A DNA stretch of 23,800 nucleotides, taken from positions 1 through 23,800 of IMG/VR virus record IMGVR_UViG_3300023210_000224; one strand, 5' to 3'. The DNA is from a virus. The notes under the pieces were generated by a model. The model was not told the DNA's origin. It saw only the letters and a list, made by a program, of their open reading frames with translations, and did not search any database. Below, in pieces: positions 14,321 to 20,566 of the stretch (position 1 is the first letter of the stretch; each line of letters opens with the position of its first letter). Made by a program: the position numbers and the translations under genes.

Positions 14321-16500
14321 CAGAATAGTTGTAATACAGATTGCTTTTCATTAACGCAATCTTTATGATTCTTTGCATTAATCTTGAAATAAGATTCTTT
14401 TAATTCAATTGATATGCTTTTTCTGTTCATTTTTAATGCTTGAAAACCTTCTGAACCAACACCTCCAAATGGTGATAATACTGTTTCACCTTCATTAGAA
14501 TATAAATGTATTATCCTTTCAATCGTATCTAATTGCAAAGGACAAATATGCTTTTCATCATTTCCATCTCTGCCACTCCTGTATTGCAATGTGCGCTTAT
14601 AATCCACATCCATCCATACAGGAGATGCGTATTTTTGCCATAAATCAACAGGTAAATAATCTGCTTTGCTTTCATCTTCTGATTGATGAGTTATTGGAAC
14701 TTCATTATCTCCTTCGTTTCTGAAAAATAAAATATAATCCGGAATACCAACTCTACTCATGCAGCTATCTTTTTTTATTGTTTTATGCAATAATCCTAAT
14801 GCTTTAGTTCTTTGCATTTCAGTTACAGGATTCTTCCATATTGTAGTTTTCGCATGATAAATAAATCCCTCATTTGTAAACCAATCAATCAACATTCCAG
14901 AGAAGTCTCTCAATCCAATGAATCCCTCTTTGCCTTTTTGTATTGGTAAATCCATGCAATGAACTGCACATATTCTTCCTTTTTTCAAAGTTCTTTTTAG
15001 TTCTGGAATAAGATATTTAAAATGCTTTTCAAATTCTTTGTAATTAGACACATTGCCCATATCCTCTGCTTTATCAGAGTATACGTATAACTCTGCGAAA
15101 GGAGGAGAAAACAAAACTAAATCAGCGCAATTATCTTTTAATCTTTTAGATTCTTGAACACAATCACCATTAATACAATGATAGTTTTCTGTTTTGATTT
15201 CTTTATTTTTTACAATTACATTTGACTTATTTAATGTATAATCTGTATTTGATGAATAGTTGCTCATTTCTTTTATCATTGTTTTATGTTTTTGTTCTTT
15301 TTGTAGTATTGTTTTCCTAACATTAATTTGGCTCTCTGGAACTAATAAATGAACCTTGACCTTGTTTAATTGCCCAAATCTATAACATCTCCTTACTGCT
15401 TGATAAAATGCTTCAAATTTAAAATCATAAGATGTAAATACCATATTGCAGCATTGTTGATAGTTCATTCCAAATGATGCTATTGATGTTTTGGTTATTA
15501 AGTTTCTAAATTCATTTTTTGCAAATCCATTTAAATGTTTAGACTTGTACTCTGGATTGTCAGACCCTTGAACATTTATGGAATCATCTAATACTTTTTT
15601 TAATTCATTCCCTTCATCATTTTTTAAAGTCCATATTATCCATTGCTCATTTGAGTTGTTTACTAATTCAATTGTTTTATTAATCCTTGCTTTAAAACTC
15701 CTTTTTAAATCTTTGTGAAGGTCAGTTGCACTAACTGCAACATCACTAAATAATGACATTGTGTTATTTTCGACAGGAATAATATGCTCAATGTATTCAA
15801 TTTCCGGCAGGTTATATCCTTTGGAATCAAACCCTAATGTTTTTGGATTGTCTAATGATATAGACCATGTACATACATATTTCCAAAAATCATCTTGAGC
15901 ATGTTTTCTTAATCTCCATTTTGATGTTTCACCACCATCATGCACAAAATACATTGCTAACATTTCTAAGTAACTCATTGCTCCTAAAAACTCGCTATGC
16001 TGCCCTAATTCCATGTGGTCATTTGGAGATGGAGTTGCCGTACAAGCTAATTTATAAGGATACGATTCAAAAGTATTAATAATTAATTTGCTTAATTTGC
16101 CATCTCTGCCTTTAAGAATGCTGCTCTCATCAAGCACGACACCGGAATAAATACTGCAATCTATATTTTTCAATTGGTCATAATTGGTTATATCAAAAGC
16201 ATCTTGATTAATATTAAACTTTACAGATTCTAATTTAGTCTGATTAACAACTGCTAATGGAGCAAGAACTAATACTTTCTTTTTTGTTTTATTATATACT
16301 TGCTCACACCATGATAGCTGCATTAAAGTTTTGCCTAATCCACAATCTGCAAATATTGCAAATCTGCCTTTTTTTAGTGCTATTTTGATTATATACTTTT
16401 GAAAGTCAAAAAGACTACTGTTTAAATTATCTTGACATATATCGAATCCAGATGATATAAATTTCTTTTTCTTATTTTTTAAAAAATTATCGTATTTCAT
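14320..16500 (-). CDS. SNF2-type helicase fused to a DNA methyltransferase
   Basis: This 726-residue protein has two enzymes in one chain. The N-terminal SF2/SNF2-like ATPase shows Walker A DCGLGKT (52-58), motif II LDESS (123-127, DExx box), motif III TATPS (154-158) and motif VI QAVRRCYRFGQ (367-377). After a linker, residues about 437-710 form an amino-methyltransferase: INGDCVQESKRL, catalytic motif IV SPPF (465-468) and SAM-binding motif I LSPFGGVGSEGFQAL (675-689). Motif IV preceding motif I indicates a beta-type order, and SPPF (rather than DPPY) favours N4-cytosine. A reasonable model is a translocating or remodelling methylase that modifies phage DNA; no nuclease domain is seen. Its leader is AAAACAAAACAA, and its stop overlaps the membrane protein start. 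Confidence 0.88.
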   Translation of the reverse strand: MKYDNFLKNKKKKFISSGFDICQDNLNSSLFDFQKYIIKIALKKGRFAIFADCGLGKTLMQLSWCEQVYNKTKKKVLVLAPLAVVNQTKLESVKFNINQDAFDITNYDQLKNIDCSIYSGVVLDESSILKGRDGKLSKLIINTFESYPYKLACTATPSPNDHMELGQHSEFLGAMSYLEMLAMYFVHDGGETSKWRLRKHAQDDFWKYVCTWSISLDNPKTLGFDSKGYNLPEIEYIEHIIPVENNTMSLFSDVAVSATDLHKDLKRSFKARINKTIELVNNSNEQWIIWTLKNDEGNELKKVLDDSINVQGSDNPEYKSKHLNGFAKNEFRNLITKTSIASFGMNYQQCCNMVFTSYDFKFEAFYQAVRRCYRFGQLNKVKVHLLVPESQINVRKTILQKEQKHKTMIKEMSNYSSNTDYTLNKSNVIVKNKEIKTENYHCINGDCVQESKRLKDNCADLVLFSPPFAELYVYSDKAEDMGNVSNYKEFEKHFKYLIPELKRTLKKGRICAVHCMDLPIQKGKEGFIGLRDFSGMLIDWFTNEGFIYHAKTTIWKNPVTEMQRTKALGLLHKTIKKDSCMSRVGIPDYILFFRNEGDNEVPITHQSEDESKADYLPVDLWQKYASPVWMDVDYKRTLQYRSGRDGNDEKHICPLQLDTIERIIHLYSNEGETVLSPFGGVGSEGFQALKMNRKSISIELKESYFKINAKNHKDCVNEKQSVLQLF

Positions 16501-16513
16501 TTGTTTTGTTTTA

Positions 16514-16909
16514 TTATTTAATTGATTGCCTCTCCTGTTTCAAGTTGCTTATCTTGATGTTGAGATTCTGATTGATATTATTCAACTGTTCCAACTGCAT
16601 TTTGATACGTCTGTAATTATTCTCCGCACGTTTCTCATCTCTGTACTCCGGGCAATTAATATAAAACATTTCTTTTGCTTTGCTGATTGCATCTGATGTA
16701 TCTCTCAAGTATTCGCCTAACTTCTGTTTTCTGGCATACTCTTTTGAGATATACAACTCATGTAACAATCCACAATGCTCTGCAATATAATAGGAATAAA
16801 CACCAATCTCTGTCTGCAATTCAATGAGTTGATTGATGTCAGTTGATGCAGCTTTCACTAAATCAACCAACACCTCAACCCTTGAAATATCAATGAACAA
16901 ATCACGCAT
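16514..16909 (-). CDS. hypothetical helical protein (131 aa)
   Basis: The family is not recognised. The 131-residue protein is nearly all helical. Residues 1-60 have mixed helices with LIELQTEIGVYSYYIAEHCG, the middle is basic (SKEYARKQKLGEYLRD), and residues about 95-131 form a coiled coil (KMQLEQLNNINQNLNIKISN). It starts in an overlap with the stop of the SSB-like gene and ends 13 bases before the helicase-methyltransferase start. Placement in the recombination/replication cluster suggests an accessory role, without direct evidence. Confidence 0.62.
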   Translation of the reverse strand: MRDLFIDISRVEVLVDLVKAASTDINQLIELQTEIGVYSYYIAEHCGLLHELYISKEYARKQKLGEYLRDTSDAISKAKEMFYINCPEYRDEKRAENNYRRIKMQLEQLNNINQNLNIKISNLKQERQSIK

Positions 16910-17274
16910 CAGAAAGGTAATGTATCTGATTCGCTGATGTGCGTTTTTGTAGCATCTTCTAATTCAACAGGTGAATCTTGTTTCAACCCGGTGAACTGCT
17001 CAACATTTGCTTTAAACACTTTCCAAGCAGTTAGATTCACATAGTACTTGCCATTATGCTCATTGCCTCTGATGTTGAAATCAACCTCAACTGCATTGCC
17101 AACTTTGTTGTATTGTAAGAACTGCTCTGCTTTCTCCTTTACAATTTCAAACTTAACGTCTTGAGGATATTTCTCATTTGTCGTTAATATAAACTCCACT
17201 TTTTGGAATCCAGAATCAAACTTAATTAACTCGCCTATCTGCTTGATAGTACCTGTACATTTTAACTCACTCAT
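16909..17274 (-). CDS. DUF3127-like single-strand DNA-binding protein
   Basis: This 121-residue protein has an OB-fold-like beta-rich core (TGTIKQIGELIKFDSGFQKV, then FILTTNEKYPQDVKFEIVK and VGNAVEVDFNIRG) followed by a flexible acidic tail ending ESDTLPF. The core pattern matches the Bacteroidota DUF3127 family. The tail ends like the acidic D-x-L-P-F tip with which bacterial SSB recruits replication and repair enzymes; that tip is strong support for an SSB role. It follows the YqaJ-type exonuclease and annealing-type genes, as expected for a recombination module. The leader is A-rich (AAACAAATAAAATAAATAAA before ATG). Confidence 0.75.
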   Translation of the reverse strand: MSELKCTGTIKQIGELIKFDSGFQKVEFILTTNEKYPQDVKFEIVKEKAEQFLQYNKVGNAVEVDFNIRGNEHNGKYYVNLTAWKVFKANVEQFTGLKQDSPVELEDATKTHISESDTLPF

Positions 17275-17292
17275 TTTATTTATTTTATTTGT

Positions 17293-17970
17293 TTATAAAT
17301 CTTTTAATATGTTATCAATGTAACCTCTGCACTCAATCACTCGCTGATTAATCTGATCAATCACTTCATCATCTCGCTTTATATCAAACACTTTTATTCT
17401 GTATTTGTTAGCAACATTATCGTAATTGTAATGCTTTGCAAATTCATCATAATCAACTGCATCAGAAAACTTGTACTCCTTTTCAACTAATGATTCTGGT
17501 GTGTTCATCAATGTATAAATCAATTTGTAATGCTTTGCGCCTGTCAGATTCATATAACCTTGCGCTTGATAGTAGTAATCCTTATTCGGCACATTGTCAT
17601 AGAATAATGGAAAGGTTGAGAAATCCCATGAATTTTTTACATCAATAACCAAGTCACTATCAGCAAATTTTAAATCCTCACCTTTGATAATTAAATCCGG
17701 TGTGCCTGTCATGTACTCATCTGTGAAAAACATTTCATTCTTAACCAATCCTTTCATCCCTAAATACTGTGAGATAAATTTGATTGATTCATCTTCACAC
17801 ATATTGCCCTTGTCAAGATACTTGGATTGGATTTGCTTTTGTCTGTCGTATATTTTCTCCTTAATCCAGAGATCAAGATATGATTGTGTTGTCTTGCTCA
17901 ACTCACCTTTCTTTCTTGAGTTAGTCATTATCTGCCCAATGGCAGAACATCTGATTTTGAATGGAATCAT
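17293..17970 (-). CDS. YqaJ-type (lambda-exonuclease-like) recombinase exonuclease
   Basis: This 225-residue nuclease is probably the 5'-3' exonuclease half of a phage recombination pair. Core motifs of the PD-(D/E)XK YqaJ family are present: KGNMCEDESI (54-63, catalytic Glu), GTPDLI with D92, LVIDVKNSWDFSTFP with D110 and K112, and YYYQAQGYM (132-140), the Gln motif of the family. The N-terminus (KIRCSAIGQIMTNSR) matches the usual R-x-S-x-x-G-x-I opening of YqaJ proteins. The ATG overlaps the stop of the putative annealing protein by ATGA, which supports joint function. Confidence 0.85.
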   Translation of the reverse strand: MIPFKIRCSAIGQIMTNSRKKGELSKTTQSYLDLWIKEKIYDRQKQIQSKYLDKGNMCEDESIKFISQYLGMKGLVKNEMFFTDEYMTGTPDLIIKGEDLKFADSDLVIDVKNSWDFSTFPLFYDNVPNKDYYYQAQGYMNLTGAKHYKLIYTLMNTPESLVEKEYKFSDAVDYDEFAKHYNYDNVANKYRIKVFDIKRDDEVIDQINQRVIECRGYIDNILKDL

Positions 17971-18353
17971 TTTGAACCCCCTCTCTTGAAATCATCTGCT
18001 TCATCCTCACCGAATACTTGCAACGAATAAAAACCTGTAAGTTTCAATACTGCTCTGCTCATGGATCTCTTTTCTGCCATTGCAACCGGGTAACTGTTTG
18101 ATGTGTTTGATGGTGATGCCTCGCCAAATGTTTCAATACTTACATCATCCATCTTTGCGAATGCTTGAATGATAATGTGCTTTGTATCTTGTGAATTGAA
18201 TTGCAGTTTGTAACTGATTTCAATACCTGCTGCTGCTTGTATCTTATCGATTCCAGACCTTGTGATTATTGTATAAAATTTGTGTTTAAAATAATCGTCT
18301 GATGTTAGGTTGTACTTTTTATACAACGCATTTAATTGCTCTGCTTTTGTCAT
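17967..18353 (-). CDS. putative single-strand annealing protein
   Basis: In this 128-residue protein, the segment SYPVAMAEKRSMSRAVLKL followed by TGFYSLQVFGEDEADDF strongly resembles the conserved 'A-x-x-R/K-A-x-x-R-A-x-x-x-x-G ... A-E/D-E' region shared by phage annealing proteins of the Rad52/Sak, Erf and related groups. The N-terminal half (GIDKIQAAAGIEISYKLQF, HIIIQAFAKMDD) provides a strand-rich core. It is shorter than most RecT or Erf proteins, so it may be a minimal annealing protein. Its stop overlaps the YqaJ-type exonuclease start, which matches the exonuclease-annealase pairing. Leader: CTAAAACAAAACAAC before ATG. Confidence 0.55.
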   Translation of the reverse strand: MTKAEQLNALYKKYNLTSDDYFKHKFYTIITRSGIDKIQAAAGIEISYKLQFNSQDTKHIIIQAFAKMDDVSIETFGEASPSNTSNSYPVAMAEKRSMSRAVLKLTGFYSLQVFGEDEADDFKRGGSK

Positions 18354-18364
18354 GTTGTTTTGTT

Positions 18365-18619
18365 TTAGATTAAATTTAGTTCGTCTGTGAAATAGTCTAA
18401 TGTAGATTTGTAAACTGATTCATCAATCAGCTTTAACTGATAACCACTATCACTCATGAAATAAGAGGAGATGTGAAATGTGTTAATGATTGATACTTCT
18501 TTTCTGGATAGATTGATTTCAACACCCTTGCTGCTTGATTTCAATTTCACAATGCAAGTGATTGTATCTTCAAATACTGCTTCGAAATAAGCCGGATACT
18601 TTAGTTCTGTAATACTCAT
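18365..18619 (-). CDS. hypothetical protein (84 aa)
   Basis: The family is not recognised. The 84-residue product looks beta-rich (YFEAVFEDTITCIVKLKSSS, VEINLSRKEVSIINTFHIS) with a short C-terminal helix (YKSTLDYFTDELNLI). It has no membrane helix or metal motif. It has its own leader, ACTAAAACAAACAAACCG before ATG, preceded by a perfect TAnnTTTG box at 18649-18642, so it may start a transcript that continues into the recombination genes. Confidence 0.6.
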   Translation of the reverse strand: MSITELKYPAYFEAVFEDTITCIVKLKSSSKGVEINLSRKEVSIINTFHISSYFMSDSGYQLKLIDESVYKSTLDYFTDELNLI

Positions 18620-18641
18620 CGGTTTGTTTGTTTTAGTTATT

Positions 18642-18649
18642 CAAATATA
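18642..18649 (-). promoter_or_regulatory. -7 box of a candidate promoter
   Basis: The minus strand reads TATATTTG, a full match to the Bacteroidota -7 box TAnnTTTG, 22 bases before the ATG of the 84-residue gene in a 41-base gap. No TTG lies at the usual 17-23 base spacing upstream (the nearest is about 31 bases away), so the promoter is only partly supported. Confidence 0.4.
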
Positions 18650-18660
18650 AAAATAAATTG

Positions 18661-19053
18661 TTAATAAATAGATAATTCTGCAATCAAATCTGCATCCTTT
18701 TTGTTCTCTCTTTTGCGTTTCTCAATGCGTTGTCTGGCCATTACAATCTTCAAATTGATATCATCCAATTCCATTCTGCGAACTATGGCAATGTAATCCT
18801 CTCGCACCTTTTTGTTGTTGATACTGAATTGATTTTCAATGACCTTTGCCGAATGCACAACAGATGAATGATCACGATTAATTAAATCTCCTGTCGGTTT
18901 ACATTTGTGATAATGTCTGACCTTTGCCAGATAACAATACATTTGCCTCACCTCAATCAATTCACTCAATCTGCTCTTGCCCTTTACATCTTCAATATCT
19001 TGCCCATAGAATGAGCAGCACTCTCTCAAAATAATATTTAAATCTAACTTCAT
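18661..19053 (-). CDS. stand-alone DnaA domain IV-like DNA-binding protein
   Basis: This 130-residue protein contains RQMYCYLAKVRHY (36-48) followed by NRDHSSVVHSAKVI (59-72), which closely match the C-terminal helix-turn-helix of DnaA (the 'RQ-x-x-x-Y-L' helix and the 'GRDHTTVLHA' signature that contacts the DnaA box). The AAA+ ATPase of DnaA is absent. The C-terminus is a charged helix (KIVMARQRIEKRKRENKKDA). Such a protein could bind DnaA boxes on phage or host DNA, either to recruit replication or to block host initiation; the direction is not decided by sequence. It starts in an ATGA overlap with the glucosaminidase gene. Confidence 0.75.
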   Translation of the reverse strand: MKLDLNIILRECCSFYGQDIEDVKGKSRLSELIEVRQMYCYLAKVRHYHKCKPTGDLINRDHSSVVHSAKVIENQFSINNKKVREDYIAIVRRMELDDINLKIVMARQRIEKRKRENKKDADLIAELSIY

Positions 19054-19436
19054 TTTACTGTTATTTGTTTTAGTTTATTAATGTAATTCTTGTCTGTTGC
19101 ATAACCTCTGTCAGTTAAAAACTGATAGTAATCACCGCCTTTGTAATGTCGTTTCTGCCATCTCTGATAATAAGCAATGGAATCTTGCCATGAATCAAAA
19201 ATCAAGTACTCACCTTTGTACCGGAAACCAAATAAATTGTGCCGGTGTTTGCAGGAGTAACTTGACAACCATCCTGTTTCCAGAATAATCTGTTGCAATA
19301 CAATCTCTTTATGTTGTATCTGTGAGCCATTTAGATGCGTTTTAACGGACTTAATTGACTGCGCTGATAGTTCACCTATAACGCACAAAATAAAGATGAT
19401 TAAAAGCAACAAATATATTTTAGTATTTTCTTTCAT
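19050..19436 (-). CDS. secreted glucosaminidase (GH73-like peptidoglycan hydrolase)
   Basis: The 128-residue protein begins with a basic, then strongly hydrophobic N-terminus (KIYLLLLIIFILCVIG) ending in LSAQ, a typical Bacteroidota signal peptide. The catalytic core follows: VLQQIILETGW with the expected catalytic Glu, then HNLFGFR, FDSWQDSIAYYQRW and GGDYYQFLTDRGYATD, all hallmarks of the Flg-J/GH73-type N-acetylglucosaminidase fold. It would cut glycan strands in the periplasm. Unlike the M15 endolysin it is exported by its own signal and lies in the early block, next to small membrane-type genes, so it may act in entry, superinfection control or lysis. At about 105 mature residues it is near the minimum for the family. 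Confidence 0.82.
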   Translation of the reverse strand: MKENTKIYLLLLIIFILCVIGELSAQSIKSVKTHLNGSQIQHKEIVLQQIILETGWLSSYSCKHRHNLFGFRYKGEYLIFDSWQDSIAYYQRWQKRHYKGGDYYQFLTDRGYATDKNYINKLKQITVK

Positions 19437-19439
19437 TTC

Positions 19440-19634
19440 TTAGTTCTTTAAATCAATATCATCAAGATCATAACCTTTGAACGGATGCCAATTCTCTCTG
19501 CTTAATGTCCAACTGTTTTGATATCCTTTGCTGAATAGCATTTCAATACTGTAATCTCTAATCCTCAAGTCTTGCCTCATTAAGAAATATGCACAAGCTT
19601 TGCACAACTCCTTATCCTCTTTTATCTCTGACAT
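19440..19634 (-). CDS. hypothetical protein (64 aa)
   Basis: The family is not recognised. The frame is open further upstream to a TTG at 19676, but that part overlaps the better-supported 51-residue membrane peptide in another frame, so the ATG at 19634 is chosen. The resulting 64 residues are charged and soluble: MSEIKEDKELCKACAYFLMR (with C-K-A-C), a helix, then NSWTLSRENWHPFKGYDLDD. It overlaps the membrane peptide gene by 23 bases and precedes the glucosaminidase by 3 bases. Confidence 0.5.
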   Translation of the reverse strand: MSEIKEDKELCKACAYFLMRQDLRIRDYSIEMLFSKGYQNSWTLSRENWHPFKGYDLDDIDLKN

Positions 19635-19767
19635 GAAATAAAGGTAATAATATAACACCAACAACACCCACCACAATTAATGCAGCAGGTATTGATTTTA
19701 AGTTGATTGTTAAGCAGATGAGTAATGATAAGAATGCTGATGTTGATAGCCATTTAACTGTATTCAT
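19612..19767 (-). CDS. short membrane peptide (51 aa), two helices
   Basis: This small gene starts at the ATG at 19767, overlapping the TGA of the preceding gene (ATGA), and ends with TAA at 19612. The 51 residues contain two hydrophobic helices: LSTSAFLSLLICLTINL (about 7-23) and PAALIVVGVVGVILLPLF (about 27-44), with a basic end HVRDKRG. Topology and size resemble small phage holins or envelope-acting peptides. Its place two genes before a secreted glucosaminidase invites the idea that it works with that enzyme, but this is inference. The stop/start overlap and strong hydrophobic pattern favour a real gene. Confidence 0.55.
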   Translation of the reverse strand: MNTVKWLSTSAFLSLLICLTINLKSIPAALIVVGVVGVILLPLFHVRDKRG

Positions 19768-19946
19768 CCTTTGAGTTTTTTTAGTTCGTTTCTCACTTCA
19801 TTCCAATAATATGATGACATCATGTTCCCATCGTACTCTGGTTTAAATGGAATGTAAATGATTAATTTTTCTGCACATATTATTGCATGGTCAATGTTGC
19901 CATCAAACTGCAACAACAAGTCTTTTGCTGATAGTTCTGGATTCAT
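19764..19946 (-). CDS. hypothetical protein, first gene of the early block (60 aa)
   Basis: The family is not recognised. The 60 residues are soluble and slightly acidic in the first half: NPELSAKDLLLQFDGNIDHA, a hydrophobic strand IICAEKLIIYIPF, then a C-terminal helix WNEVRNELKKLKG. It is the first leftward gene after the control region and carries the standard leader ACTAAAACAAA directly before ATG. With the promoter at 19999-20026 this gives a leader of about 45 bases. First-position early phage genes often act against the host, but no motif shows this. Confidence 0.55.
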   Translation of the reverse strand: MNPELSAKDLLLQFDGNIDHAIICAEKLIIYIPFKPEYDGNMMSSYYWNEVRNELKKLKG

Positions 19947-19998
19947 TTTGTTTTAGTTTTTAATTATGACGCAATATATATAATTAACATTAAACCAC

Positions 19999-20026
19999 CA
20001 AAACTATTTTCATTGTTTATAACAAA
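19999..20026 (-). promoter_or_regulatory. Bacteroidota-type promoter for the early leftward block
   Basis: The minus strand carries TTTG (20026-20023), 16 bases, then TAGTTTTG (20006-19999). The second box is a full match to TAnnTTTG; the spacing is one base shorter than the usual 17-23. Transcription would begin near 19991 and run into the first early gene at 19946. The gap 19947-20064 holds this promoter, a palindrome and no gene. Confidence 0.6.
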
Positions 20027-20036
20027 TAACTAATTA

Positions 20037-20046
20037 TAACCGGTTA
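20037..20046. promoter_or_regulatory. 10-bp palindrome, candidate operator
   Basis: TAACCGGTTA is a perfect palindrome in the divergent control region, just upstream of the early promoter and about 18 bases before the plus-strand nuclease gene. The word TTATAAC occurs nearby at 20018-20024 and again at 20034-20040, where it runs into the palindrome. A repressor or activator site is plausible but no regulator is identified. Confidence 0.3.
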
Positions 20047-20064
20047 CAATCGTATATTTAAAGG

Positions 20065-20352
20065 ATGAGAAGAGCAGCCAGAATTGATGCCAATCAGCGA
20101 ATTATTGTAAAGGTATTGAGATTGATGGGTTATTCTGTTGCAATTACATCAGCAGTTGGAAAGGGATTCCCGGACATCGTTGTTGGTACAGGTAAAAAGA
20201 ATTTTCTATTTGAGATTAAAGATGGTAATAAGTACGCATCTCAACAAAAGCTGACAGTTGCAGAGCAAGATTTTTGCGACAATTGGAAAGGTCAGTATCA
20301 TGTGATCACTTGTCTTGATGATGCTATCAAGATAATCAACTCAACAGATTAA
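20065..20352 (+). CDS. VRR-NUC-like nuclease
   Basis: This 95-residue protein is the only plus-strand gene. It is a minimal PD-(D/E)XK nuclease of the VRR-NUC type: N-terminal helix (RRAARIDANQRIIVKVLRLM), then SAVGKGFPDIVVG with the catalytic Asp of G-x-P-D, and FLFEIKDG with the E-x-K pair. Phage VRR-NUC proteins of this size are thought to act as branched-DNA or Holliday-junction nucleases. It is read divergently from the early block and its last 17 bases overlap the end of the opposing gene tail to tail. A plus-strand promoter is unclear; TATATTTA at 20053-20060 resembles a -7 box but lies too close to the ATG for a normal leader. Confidence 0.82.
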   Translation: MRRAARIDANQRIIVKVLRLMGYSVAITSAVGKGFPDIVVGTGKKNFLFEIKDGNKYASQQKLTVAEQDFCDNWKGQYHVITCLDDAIKIINSTD

Positions 20353-20566
20353 TCTCATCCCAGAACTCGGAATCAATTTGTTTAATCTCACCATTCAACC
20401 GTTTCATTTCAGCATTAAATACTTTCAACTCTTGAGCAGTAATATCAGTTGCATCAATCATTGGAGTAAGGTTGTGCATCTTTTTTAATCTCATGTCAAC
20501 CCTTGCCCGGATTGCTTCATTCGTGTAATACCTTGACCGATATGCGTTGTCTTTAGTTCTCATCAT
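20336..20566 (-). CDS. hypothetical protein (76 aa)
   Basis: The family is not recognised. This basic, helical protein of 76 residues has an N-terminal helix (NAYRSRYYTNEAIRARVDMR) and a long C-terminal helix (LKVFNAEMKRLNGEIKQIDS) that may form a coiled coil. Two adjacent ATG codons (20566 and 20563) are possible; the second overlaps the exonuclease stop most closely. It is the last gene of the right leftward block and runs 17 bases into the 3' end of the VRR-NUC gene on the other strand. No terminator with a T run follows. Confidence 0.55.
   Translation of the reverse strand: MMRTKDNAYRSRYYTNEAIRARVDMRLKKMHNLTPMIDATDITAQELKVFNAEMKRLNGEIKQIDSEFWDEINLLS

Noticed and set aside
19635-19676. 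N-terminal extension of the 64-residue gene from TTG at 19676
   Set aside because: The extension is read in another frame by a better-supported membrane peptide, and an ATG is available at 19634.
20313-20332. Perfect 7-bp stem TCTTGAT/ATCAAGA near the convergent gene ends as a terminator
   Set aside because: No T run follows on either strand and the stem lies in coding sequence of the nuclease gene, so it is not called a terminator.
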